Assembly (NCBI RefSeq): GCF_009363615.1
Contig: NZ_CP045388.1
Coordinates: 1-64,000, forward strand
Direction: 5' to 3'
From: Ruegeria sp. THAF33
Lineage (GTDB): Bacteria > Pseudomonadota > Alphaproteobacteria > Rhodobacterales > Rhodobacteraceae
Length of the DNA: 64,000 nucleotides
Positions 42,354-50,864 of this stretch are shown piece after piece (the stretch's first letter is position 1; every line of letters starts with the position of its first letter). A program made the position numbers and the translations under genes. Below the pieces are notes generated by a model. It was not told where the DNA came from and searched no databases. It saw only the letters and a program-made list of their open reading frames with translations.

Positions 42354-45300
42354 ATGCTTTCAAGACTGGGTAAGAAACTCAAAGCTCTCGTGAGCAGAGA
42401 AACAGTGAAGACTGTTTCAACGGCTCCATCTGTCGCAACAGATGGACAAGATCATTCGGCCACATCAGTCATTAAGGACACCTCAACGAGTTCGACAGTT
42501 GAACCAGCACCAAGCCTCACCGCAACGGAACCCACACAGACCGCACAGCCGGCTCCCGTGCTTGAATTGGAGAAACCGCCCAGAACCCTTGACAGAATTG
42601 AAGGCAACGAGCCTGAAGTTGCGCTCAATGCGACTGAAGCTGATCAGACAGACACTGCTTGGGCGAAGGTTGTCGACAAAGCGCCCGATGATCAGCTGGA
42701 AGCTCGGCCGAATTCTGACGATGATTTAACCGTGTTGCAATTGGCCTTGGCTATCGAAGAGCCGAGTCAGGGTAGCCCCTCCAAGAGGCAAGCTACATAC
42801 ACTTCTAGCAGCCGGCCACGTAAGCCAGTTCGGCCAGCTTCTCAAAATGCACTGGAAGAAGAACACCTTCTTGATCTGGCGATACAGAATTTCGCATCAA
42901 CGCGGCTGATCAATATGCTGCGAAGCCCTGAAAATGAACTGCCAGTGACGACGCTCAACGACTACATGTTGGCACCCGATTCAGCGCGCGAGAGCTTTGA
43001 GCAGCTCAAGAATTTCGGCGCAAAGCTAGCGAACGAGCTTGATCGGTTGGTGCGCAAAAGCGCAGCTGAAAAACAAGCGAACGAAATCAACCGAAAGAAA
43101 TGGGAGGATGCGCCAACTAGTATTGTCGAGATAATACGAGAGGCTGATTGCTCTGTTCGACTTCTCAATGCAATCACCGCAAATTCTGATCGGTTACCCA
43201 TAAACACTGTACGAGAATACATGGAAGCACCGGAAATTGCTCGAAATGCGTTCTTAAAGCTACCAAACCTTGGCAAAAAGTCAGCATCTGAACTCGACGA
43301 GATTGTGCGAAGCGTTGCTGCTTTTTCGACCAAAGAAACGGGTAGAGCAACAGGGGCATTTGATGAAGAAACGACCTACAAGAGAGCAAACCAAGTAGCT
43401 GAGTTGTTTTTATCCGGGATGCAGTATCCTGACGAGCTCTTTGAATGGTCGCCACCGACCAGGCTCACGAACCTTTTGAAAATTGATCAAAAAGAACATC
43501 GAAGTAGCTTTGGAGACTTCTTGAAGACTTACGATGAAACCTCCTTGCGGATCCGTTCGCTACCTGGCTGCGGACGTAAGAGCATCGAACAGCTCAACCA
43601 GATTGTTTCTCGTGTGATTGAAGCGCGCCTTTCAATTTGTGGCGCTGATACGAAGATTGCGCCCCAACTAAGAAGCTTACTGCATGGCGACATACTCTCT
43701 GATTCATCGCTGGCTAAAATCATAGAACTCGGGAACATCAAGCCTGAAGACATTAAAGCTTCCGAGAGCAGTTCAATCGAGGAATTGACGGTAGCTGAAG
43801 TTATTGCAGGATCCGTCTCTTCACTCAATGAAAGACAACAAGACATCCTGCATCGGCGGTATGGTATCAATAGCGGCGAGACCGAAACGCTCGAACAAGT
43901 CGCCTCTAGCTATGATGTGACCCGAGAGCGCATACGTCAGATTGAGAAGAAGGCAAAGCAAAAGCTCCAAACGAAGCGCACAATAAAAATACTGATCGGC
44001 GCACTGGAGCAAGAAGGCTCCTTGGAAAAGCTCTTCAAGAATCGGAAAATCGTCTCTGAGGAACAGATAAGTGCTGTGAGCAAGTTACTGGCTCCAGAGG
44101 AGCGTCTTGCGGTCGACCTGGCGTACGGCGACTTGAGGTCGTACCTCGACGCTGAGAGCATTCGAACCGATGCAGGTTGGGTGCAAGAACATGACCTTCT
44201 CACGATGAGTCATGAGCCGGAAGACTTATCTGGGTCATTTCGGCAGCGAATTGTGTCCGCAATCGGCGAACAAAAACTGCCGATCCGTTTGTCAGAAATT
44301 GCCGCCTCACTACCCGACTATCCGCTTTCGGAAATTAAGGGCGAGTTGTCAGCACGTTTTGAGGCTTCTCTCGAAGGAGATCTTGTAAGAGCTGCTCCGC
44401 GTTTGCCTAGTTCAGTGCGGTGTATTCTCATCCTTCGCGAAGCGGGGCACGCTATGCATTGCGACGAAATCCGGGCTCGGATGCACGAAGTCTTCGCAAA
44501 AGACGAGAGCATTCATCATATCGGGAGCACGCTTGCTGGGCTGGAAGAAGCCCTCATCGTCGAAAGAGGAACATATGATCTCTACGAGAACCTCAGTCTT
44601 ACGGACAACGATCTTGAAGAAATTCGAGACCGTACGCTTCGTCACCTGGAGAGTGTCGGCGGGTTCATAAGCGCAAAAGTTCTGTTCTCCGACTTATTCC
44701 AGGGCGAGACTGAACGCTTTGGTATCTCGTTTGGACCTTACATGCTTCTGGGCATTGTACAGGATGACGAGCGTTTCGTGACCAAGAGAGGCCTGATGAT
44801 CGGGCTCGCAACTGATGAAAACAAGTCTGAGTTCCGCGGCCTTGGCGAAGAAGTCTTGGCCGTACTGACAGAAGCGCAGCGTTCGATGACGTTGGTGGAG
44901 ATTGCCGAGGAGCTTGAAGGCCGAAGAGACGTTTTCACAACGTCGATATCAATTGGACTGGAAAACTCGCCTGACGCGGTGTCGGTCGGCCGGGGCCGCT
45001 TTGATCTAGTGGTAAGGGCCATCGGTCAAGAAGAACGCCAAACCGACCTAATACTGGCTTGTGCAATCGCATTGGCGGACGGTCCCAGAACCGCGTTTGC
45101 ACTCTCAGAATTCTTGAGCCCTCTTTGGGGCGAAATTCAGACACGGCCGCTCCTGAGCTTCTTGAAAAACCGCGATATTTTCGACGTGAACCAAAAGATC
45201 GTTACAACAACTGAGCTGCCCGAAGTGGTTTCAAAATACATTGAAATTCGGGATCAAACTCTAGAACATGGGTGTGCAGGAGTACCAGACCTTGAAGCGG

Positions 45301-45434
45301 TGCAAGATGCTCTCAAATCACAGGATGCGTCTGACCTGACACGTCTCGACCACTTGTTCACAATCAAGGAAGACGAGCCGGGAGAAGGTGAAGAAATGCT
45401 CGGAATGATACTCGGGGACTTTGGTATTGATTGA
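42354..45434 (+). CDS. 1,026-aa protein built from RNA-polymerase-like DNA-binding modules
   Basis: First gene of the restriction arm. After a disordered acidic N terminus (1-165) come three alpha-CTD-like helix-hairpin-helix repeats (about 170-235, 255-325, 365-425; e.g. RSLPGCGRKSIEQLNQIV). A sigma-70 region 4 domain follows (about 480-545; LNERQQDILHRRYGI, then TLEQVASSYDVTRERIRQIEKKA). The C-terminal part holds winged-helix segments of HARE-HTH type (about 685-745, REAGHAMHCDEIRARM; about 845-905, LTEAQRSMTLVEIAEELEG). It probably binds DNA, perhaps to read phosphorothioate sites, rather than acting as a sigma factor, because no region 2 is present. It ends one base inside the helicase gene. 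Confidence 0.8.
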   Translation: MLSRLGKKLKALVSRETVKTVSTAPSVATDGQDHSATSVIKDTSTSSTVEPAPSLTATEPTQTAQPAPVLELEKPPRTLDRIEGNEPEVALNATEADQTDTAWAKVVDKAPDDQLEARPNSDDDLTVLQLALAIEEPSQGSPSKRQATYTSSSRPRKPVRPASQNALEEEHLLDLAIQNFASTRLINMLRSPENELPVTTLNDYMLAPDSARESFEQLKNFGAKLANELDRLVRKSAAEKQANEINRKKWEDAPTSIVEIIREADCSVRLLNAITANSDRLPINTVREYMEAPEIARNAFLKLPNLGKKSASELDEIVRSVAAFSTKETGRATGAFDEETTYKRANQVAELFLSGMQYPDELFEWSPPTRLTNLLKIDQKEHRSSFGDFLKTYDETSLRIRSLPGCGRKSIEQLNQIVSRVIEARLSICGADTKIAPQLRSLLHGDILSDSSLAKIIELGNIKPEDIKASESSSIEELTVAEVIAGSVSSLNERQQDILHRRYGINSGETETLEQVASSYDVTRERIRQIEKKAKQKLQTKRTIKILIGALEQEGSLEKLFKNRKIVSEEQISAVSKLLAPEERLAVDLAYGDLRSYLDAESIRTDAGWVQEHDLLTMSHEPEDLSGSFRQRIVSAIGEQKLPIRLSEIAASLPDYPLSEIKGELSARFEASLEGDLVRAAPRLPSSVRCILILREAGHAMHCDEIRARMHEVFAKDESIHHIGSTLAGLEEALIVERGTYDLYENLSLTDNDLEEIRDRTLRHLESVGGFISAKVLFSDLFQGETERFGISFGPYMLLGIVQDDERFVTKRGLMIGLATDENKSEFRGLGEEVLAVLTEAQRSMTLVEIAEELEGRRDVFTTSISIGLENSPDAVSVGRGRFDLVVRAIGQEERQTDLILACAIALADGPRTAFALSEFLSPLWGEIQTRPLLSFLKNRDIFDVNQKIVTTTELPEVVSKYIEIRDQTLEHGCAGVPDLEAVQDALKSQDASDLTRLDHLFTIKEDEPGEGEEMLGMILGDFGID

Positions 45435-47518
45435 TGTCCCTTGAAACCCTGAAACTCCCTTTTTACGTCACGACGAGCGAGCATGATCCTGTAGCGGATT
45501 TTTTTGATCCAGTTCTTGAGCACGCGCAACAATATGACATTGCTGTCGGGTACTTTAGCAGCGCGTGGTTGCGCGATGCAGCTCATGGCATGGCAAGCTT
45601 CGCACTCAACGGTGGCAAAGCTAGGTGGGTGATCTCACCCGAAATGTCTGTCGAAGATTTCAAGAGCCTTCAGGTTGATGGTCAGCTGTCGGATGAACTT
45701 GCCCAAGATTTCATTTCTCGATCGTACGACGATCTCTATGAGCACCTTACGCAACATACGCGCGAAGCGCTTGGCTGGCTTCTCTATGATGGCGTACTGA
45801 CCTTTAAAGTTGGTATTCCGAAGAACAGGCTTTCCGGAATTATGCATGCCAAACAGGGCATCTTCACAGATGAGTTCGGAAACCGAGTAGGCTTTCAAGG
45901 ATCGTACAATTTGACCGGCGGAGCTGGTACAAATTGGGAAGCTTTCAGCGTGTTTTGCGATTGGAAATCAAGCGAAAGCCTCGAAAGAAATAATCATATC
46001 GCAGCGTCCTTTGACCGAATGTGGAGAGGACTAGATCCGAACTTGGCGCTGTTTGATCCTTCTTCAGCCGATCTTGAGCGGTTTGTCAGTGCAGCACGAG
46101 ATAGCTCCAGACACTACGAATTGTTTCCGCCAGAAAAACCGAGTTCTCCCCGTGTACCTGAACACTTCCTGACTGACGGTCGCCTACGCGGTTACCAAGA
46201 AGATGGGATACGCAAGTGGTTCAAGAACAATGGCCGCGGGATTCTCCACATGGCAACGGGAACCGGCAAGACAGTGACTGCTTTGACAGCAGTGACGAGG
46301 TTGAATGATTTTGTTGCCCAGAAGAACGGTCAACTTTGCATCGTTGTAACGGTTCCCTATCAACATCTTGCAGAACAATGGGCCCGAGAGGCTGAAGAGT
46401 TCGGGTTCAAGCCTGTTTTGTGCTACGGCGGCGTCCACCGCTGGATGGAAGAATGCCAAAGGCGCCTGAATGAGCTGCGCTCGAAAGCAACTCAGCATGT
46501 AATGCTCATCGCAGTCAATGCCTCTATGGCAGACAAGCCATTCCAGTCTGTTCTTGGATCTTTCGGTGGCAACATCCTATTTGTTGGCGATGAAGCGCAT
46601 AATCTGGGTGCGCCGTCTAACCTACAAGCGCTCCCGGAGAGCGCTGCATTTCGTCTGGGATTGACAGCGACGCCTGATCGCTACGGGGATGAAGAAGGCA
46701 CTGAGGGTCTAAAGAGGTATTTCGGCGAGATTGTTTTGGACTACGGCCTAGACAAGGCGATCAGCGGAGGTCACCTCTGCCGATATCTTTATTACCCGAT
46801 CCTCGTGCACTTAGACGAAGACGAACAAGATGAGTATGCAGAACTCTCCACGCGTATTGGTAGGCTATTCGGCCAGGCAGCCAAGCCGGATAGCGACAAG
46901 AGCGAACAGTTGAACCGATTATTGATTAAACGGGCCCGGCTGGTAGGCAAAGCGCGAAACAAACTACCGGAACTGGTCAAGCTTCTTAAGCAGCAGGGGG
47001 AGATCTCCCATACTCTGATATATTGCGGCGACAGCAAGGATGATGGTCAGCGATATATCGATTCCGCTCTTGCGAGGGTAGGGGGTGAATTAGGGCTGAG
47101 AGCAAGCCCGTTCACTTCAGAAGAGAACAACGACGAGAGGTCGAGACTGCTGAAGCAGTTCGCAGCTGGAGATATACAAGCACTGCTCGCTATCCGATGC
47201 CTAGATGAAGGCGTCGACGTTCCAATGACGCGGACTGCGTACATCTTGGCTTCATCTTCAAACCCAAAAGAATTTGTCCAAAGACGGGGGCGGGTCCTTC
47301 GGCGCTCTGAAGGGAAGAATCGTGCATATATCTATGACTTTATCGTTGTACCAGATCTGGAAAAATTGTCAGATCAAGCTCCATCCAACGTAGAGCGGTC
47401 TCTGATGAAACGAGAACTGGCGAGGTTCAACGAATTTGCTACGCTTGCAGAAAACCATGGAGAAGCGCTCTCAGTGATCACTGAGATCAAGAAGAGCCTC
47501 AACCTCCTTGACCATTAG
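45434..47518 (+). CDS. Phosphorothioation-linked restriction enzyme: PLD nuclease plus DEAH helicase
   Basis: 694-aa two-module protein. The N-terminal phospholipase-D-type nuclease has HAK at 138-140 and GSYN at 156-159. The superfamily 2 helicase has Walker A MATGTGKT near 272, DEAH in FVGDEAHN near 387 and motif VI QRRGRVLRRSEG. This architecture matches the family known as DNA phosphorothioation system restriction enzyme. It would translocate on and cut unmodified DNA. Start at ATG 45434 overlaps the previous stop (TGATG); a TTG start three bases earlier is possible. Confidence 0.88.
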   Translation: MSLETLKLPFYVTTSEHDPVADFFDPVLEHAQQYDIAVGYFSSAWLRDAAHGMASFALNGGKARWVISPEMSVEDFKSLQVDGQLSDELAQDFISRSYDDLYEHLTQHTREALGWLLYDGVLTFKVGIPKNRLSGIMHAKQGIFTDEFGNRVGFQGSYNLTGGAGTNWEAFSVFCDWKSSESLERNNHIAASFDRMWRGLDPNLALFDPSSADLERFVSAARDSSRHYELFPPEKPSSPRVPEHFLTDGRLRGYQEDGIRKWFKNNGRGILHMATGTGKTVTALTAVTRLNDFVAQKNGQLCIVVTVPYQHLAEQWAREAEEFGFKPVLCYGGVHRWMEECQRRLNELRSKATQHVMLIAVNASMADKPFQSVLGSFGGNILFVGDEAHNLGAPSNLQALPESAAFRLGLTATPDRYGDEEGTEGLKRYFGEIVLDYGLDKAISGGHLCRYLYYPILVHLDEDEQDEYAELSTRIGRLFGQAAKPDSDKSEQLNRLLIKRARLVGKARNKLPELVKLLKQQGEISHTLIYCGDSKDDGQRYIDSALARVGGELGLRASPFTSEENNDERSRLLKQFAAGDIQALLAIRCLDEGVDVPMTRTAYILASSSNPKEFVQRRGRVLRRSEGKNRAYIYDFIVVPDLEKLSDQAPSNVERSLMKRELARFNEFATLAENHGEALSVITEIKKSLNLLDH

Positions 47519-47555
47519 CAGGTATGACCCACGAGATTTCAGAAAGACGTAAGAA

Positions 47556-47747
47556 ATGTCCGAGCACAGTAAGTCCCCAAAGCAAATCCTCGAAGCGGCT
47601 TCTCCGAAGGCGAGAAAAGTCGTGAATGAAATTCTATCCATTGAACACGAATATCAGAGCTATCGAAATCTTGGGGCCGCGGGTAGTGCTGAAAAAGAGA
47701 TTGCTGCGCGGATCAAACAACTCATCGAGCGTGAGGTAAAGCGGTGA
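47556..47747 (+). CDS. 63-aa helical protein in restriction arm
   Basis: Small charged protein (SPKQILEAASPKARKVVNEILSIEHEY...), predicted as a short coiled coil ending in KQLIEREVKR. It overlaps the next gene by GTGA and is therefore part of the operon. I do not recognise it; it may be a partner peptide of the DndD-like ATPase. Confidence 0.7.
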   Translation: MSEHSKSPKQILEAASPKARKVVNEILSIEHEYQSYRNLGAAGSAEKEIAARIKQLIEREVKR

Positions 47748-49795
47748 GAATACTTCGTCTAAAAATCAAAAATTTCCGTCAATTCCACGGAGAGTGTGAG
47801 CTCGAATTCCTCTCTGACGACACCTCAAGGATTACCGTCATTCATGGTGAAAACGGTTCTGGGAAAACCTCACTTTTGAACGCCTTCAAGTGGGTTCTAT
47901 ACGGCAAGACAGATTTCGACACCGGCGAGCAAACAATCCTTAACGAACTTGCTTTGTCTGAAGTCGCTCCGGGAGCGGTCACGGAGCTCAGCCTTGAGCT
48001 TGAATTTGAACATGAAGGATCGACATATACCGTTGACCGAAAACAGGAATTCAGGCGTACAGGCGAAGCGCTAGAAGCCGAGCCTATTGGAAAGTCTGTC
48101 CCGACTCTGTCTTGGATAGATGAACGGGGCAAATATGAAACGGCAAAAAACCCAGCCAACCGGATAAACCAATTGATACCTGAGCAGATGCACTCATACT
48201 TCTTCTTCAACGGAGAGCGCATCGAAAAACTGGCGAATGTGTCTGCTTCCGGCGAAATCCGAGATGCCATAAAGACCTTGATGGGCTTGGAAATCATAGA
48301 CCGTGCAAGTGATCACCTTGGTCGCCTGGTGATCAAGGATCTTAGGAAAGAAGCTAGTGAAACGGCTTCAGCTGACTACCGCAATCTTCTTGAGAAAGAG
48401 TCGAGGATCAATACAGAGATTGATCAACGCAAACTGGAGCGGAACACTGCGTCGAAATCAAGCAATGGCTTCCAAACAGAACTTGACGCTATCAACGCAT
48501 CATATGAACAGATTGCTGATGTAAAGGCAAAGGCCGAACAGAGGCGAAGTTTAGAGGCCGAGAAAGGCACCATCGAAGGCGACCTCGAAAATCTCAGCCA
48601 AGAGAGAATGGAGCTGGTCTCGCAAGGGGGCGCACTGGCTTTTCTAAACGATACAGTAGCTTCAGTCTCAAACGTTCTGGAGGATTGTCGTAAGAAGGGT
48701 GAGCTGCCTTACAAGATCAGAAGGACATTCATTGATGACTTGCTGCACGATGCGAAGTGCATATGTGGAACAGAACTAAAGGAAGGCTCTCAAGCTAGAG
48801 CCGCGATTGAAGGTTATCGCGATCGAGCCACTGGTGAGGATCTAGAGGCCGCTTTTACAGATGTCGTGAGCAACCTGAGAGCTATGCCTCGTGAGAGGAA
48901 CAGGCTTTATGCACAGCTATCTGCTTGGTCAGCAAAAGAGAGCGACTACGACAAGCGTTTAAAAGCGATTGCAGAAGAGCTCGACGAGATTAGCAGTAGC
49001 TTGGGGTCTTCTGATATCGAAGATGTCAAGAGGCTCGAAGAACGGCGCAACGAGCTGACAAAACTACAAGCTGACGAGCGTCTTAAAGTCGTCAAAGCGA
49101 AGGATGCGATCGAACTGCTGAACGACGACCTAGCCAAGGTCAAAAAAGAGATTGAGAAGGTCCAATCCAAATCTCAAAAGGAAGACCTGGCCAGACAGAA
49201 GCTTGAGTTTGCCGAGGCCTGTAAAAACCTGGTCGACAATCTGCACGAAGCGCTGGCCGAAGAGACACGCCACCACCTTTCCACCAAGGTGAATGACACA
49301 TTCCAAAGCATTCTCCGCAAGGATTTCTATGCAGAGATTGATCGCGACTACACTCTAAGAATTTTCAAGGACGTTCCGGGAGTGGGGAAGCAACCCGTCT
49401 CTGAGAAGTCGACTGGCGAGAACCAGGTCATCAGCCTGAGTTTCATTGCGAGCTTGGTTAACCTCGCAAAGGAACGCAACAAGGCGAAAACGACCTTTTT
49501 CAAGGGTGGTGTTTACCCACTGATCATGGATTCTCCGTTTGGCGCTCTGGATCGCGAATACCGCGAGAAAATCGCACAACACATTCCTGATCTAGCCGAC
49601 CAGGTGATCGTGTTTGCGTCTAACTCACAATGGAGCAAGGAAGTCGACGACAAGTGCCGGCCGTTTATCGGAAAAGAGTATAGCTTGGTCTACCACGCTC
49701 CGAAATCGAAAGGGCGCGAAGAAGACACCGAGTACGTAAAACGTACTGATGGTCCTGAGTTCACAAAAATTGAGGAGGGCTACCTTGGCCACTAG
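47744..49795 (+). CDS. Second DndD-like SMC ATPase
   Basis: 683-aa SMC/Rad50-like ATPase. Walker A GENGSGKTS near residue 35, a CxC hook-like motif (KCICGTEL near 338) in the middle of the coiled coil, the ABC signature STGENQVISLSF near 556 and Walker B LIMDSPFGALD near 593. It is clearly related to DndD at 37772-39721 but diverged, so this locus has two. It sits in the restriction arm and probably moves or bridges DNA there. Starts at GTG 47744. Confidence 0.88.
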   Translation: MRILRLKIKNFRQFHGECELEFLSDDTSRITVIHGENGSGKTSLLNAFKWVLYGKTDFDTGEQTILNELALSEVAPGAVTELSLELEFEHEGSTYTVDRKQEFRRTGEALEAEPIGKSVPTLSWIDERGKYETAKNPANRINQLIPEQMHSYFFFNGERIEKLANVSASGEIRDAIKTLMGLEIIDRASDHLGRLVIKDLRKEASETASADYRNLLEKESRINTEIDQRKLERNTASKSSNGFQTELDAINASYEQIADVKAKAEQRRSLEAEKGTIEGDLENLSQERMELVSQGGALAFLNDTVASVSNVLEDCRKKGELPYKIRRTFIDDLLHDAKCICGTELKEGSQARAAIEGYRDRATGEDLEAAFTDVVSNLRAMPRERNRLYAQLSAWSAKESDYDKRLKAIAEELDEISSSLGSSDIEDVKRLEERRNELTKLQADERLKVVKAKDAIELLNDDLAKVKKEIEKVQSKSQKEDLARQKLEFAEACKNLVDNLHEALAEETRHHLSTKVNDTFQSILRKDFYAEIDRDYTLRIFKDVPGVGKQPVSEKSTGENQVISLSFIASLVNLAKERNKAKTTFFKGGVYPLIMDSPFGALDREYREKIAQHIPDLADQVIVFASNSQWSKEVDDKCRPFIGKEYSLVYHAPKSKGREEDTEYVKRTDGPEFTKIEEGYLGH

Positions 49796-50216
49796 AGTAA
49801 GACGCCCCGCCGAATTTGAAGAGATGCTGAGTGAGCTTCGTGACGAAGGCATTTTCCAAACCTTTAAGGACGCTCTTGTCTTTGCGGCTTCTTTAGGGTT
49901 CCGCCGAGGAAACCGGAAGCCGTTTCAGAAGAGCTCAGAACCTATCGATCTTGAAGTGTTCAGGGGTGACTTTGATCGAACCATCATGAGCATGATTGCC
50001 ATCGAAGAGAACAATGATCCGAAGATGCTGGCTCCTTCCAACGAAGCCGAGCGTGTCCTATGCTTTGAAGAATATGCGAATGGTGGCCTTGAGATCATGA
50101 AGCGCGAAATCTCAGACGGCAAGCAAGACTGGCGAGAAGGTCTGCTGACCCTCATTCACAGGGAAGAGAGCGACCAAACGATACTTGATGACATAACTGA
50201 ACTGGCAAATTTTTAG
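49785..50216 (+). CDS. Dnd system-associated protein 4-like
   Basis: 143-aa protein starting at TTG 49785, fixed by a GAGGAGGG site 5 nt upstream and by an 11-nt overlap with the ATPase gene. The pattern RRPAEFEEMLSEL, FKDALVFAASLGFRRG and CFEEYANGGLEIM agrees with the family annotated as dnd system-associated protein 4. Function unknown; it always travels with phosphorothioation loci, which supports the link of this arm to the dnd genes. Confidence 0.75.
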   Translation: MATRVRRPAEFEEMLSELRDEGIFQTFKDALVFAASLGFRRGNRKPFQKSSEPIDLEVFRGDFDRTIMSMIAIEENNDPKMLAPSNEAERVLCFEEYANGGLEIMKREISDGKQDWREGLLTLIHREESDQTILDDITELANF

Positions 50217-50321
50217 CATAGTGCTTAAACGCAGCGAATGTAATACAGCAAAAAAAATTGTTCCAAACGAGCCACTTCTTAGAAAAAGAAGCTGAAGTAT
50301 TCCGCAGTGAGGGAGAGTATT

Positions 50322-50864
50322 TTGACCAAAACCAGTACTGACGCAAATCAAATGGGTGATTGGCAGTACCTCGGTCGCGAGATTCGTCGGCGCACTTTCG
50401 CCCCATTCAAGAGTGTACCTTTCGTCTTTTACTTTATTCTCGCGATCGTCGTTTTGGGTGGGCTGGGGATATGGGTTGAGGTTGCGAAGAGCCAGCTGGA
50501 TCAAAATTGGAAAGTAGATGGTCTTCTAACTGCCTTGTCTACCTTTTTTCCCGCCTTAATCGGCTCTGCATCGCTTCAGTTAATTTTGAAATCAACCGAT
50601 AGGTCGGACAAGATCTTGATTTCATTCTCGTTGTTAGTTTGCTTTTTTTCCTTTGTAGGAATTGGCATCATAGCGGCATTTTTTTCACTTCACCCAGGAC
50701 TTTGCCTAAACGCGGCATTTGGCTTTGGCATTCTAGCAGTTTGGTTTTGGTGGTTTACCAACGGGGACGACCTGACCTATCGAAATGCTCCCATCGATGC
50801 TGCTACAGGCGGCAGTACCAACCGAGCAATCAAAGGTAACTTGAACGAATTTAAGGTAGATTAA
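50322..50864 (+). CDS. Small membrane protein with four TM segments
   Basis: 180-aa protein from TTG 50322 (GAGGGAG 6 nt upstream; GTG 50307 is an alternative). About four hydrophobic segments are visible (VPFVFYFILAIVVLGGLGIW, LLTALSTFFPALIGSASL, ISFSLLVCFFSFVGIGIIAA and CLNAAFGFGILAVWFWW). It overlaps the next gene by TAATG. Family not recognised. A membrane effector of an abortive response paired with the DGQHR protein is conceivable. Confidence 0.7.
   Translation: MTKTSTDANQMGDWQYLGREIRRRTFAPFKSVPFVFYFILAIVVLGGLGIWVEVAKSQLDQNWKVDGLLTALSTFFPALIGSASLQLILKSTDRSDKILISFSLLVCFFSFVGIGIIAAFFSLHPGLCLNAAFGFGILAVWFWWFTNGDDLTYRNAPIDAATGGSTNRAIKGNLNEFKVD

Noticed and set aside
42354..45434. Calling the 1,026-aa protein a sigma factor
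   Set aside because: Only region 4 is recognisable; regions 2 and 3 are missing and the neighbours are defence genes.
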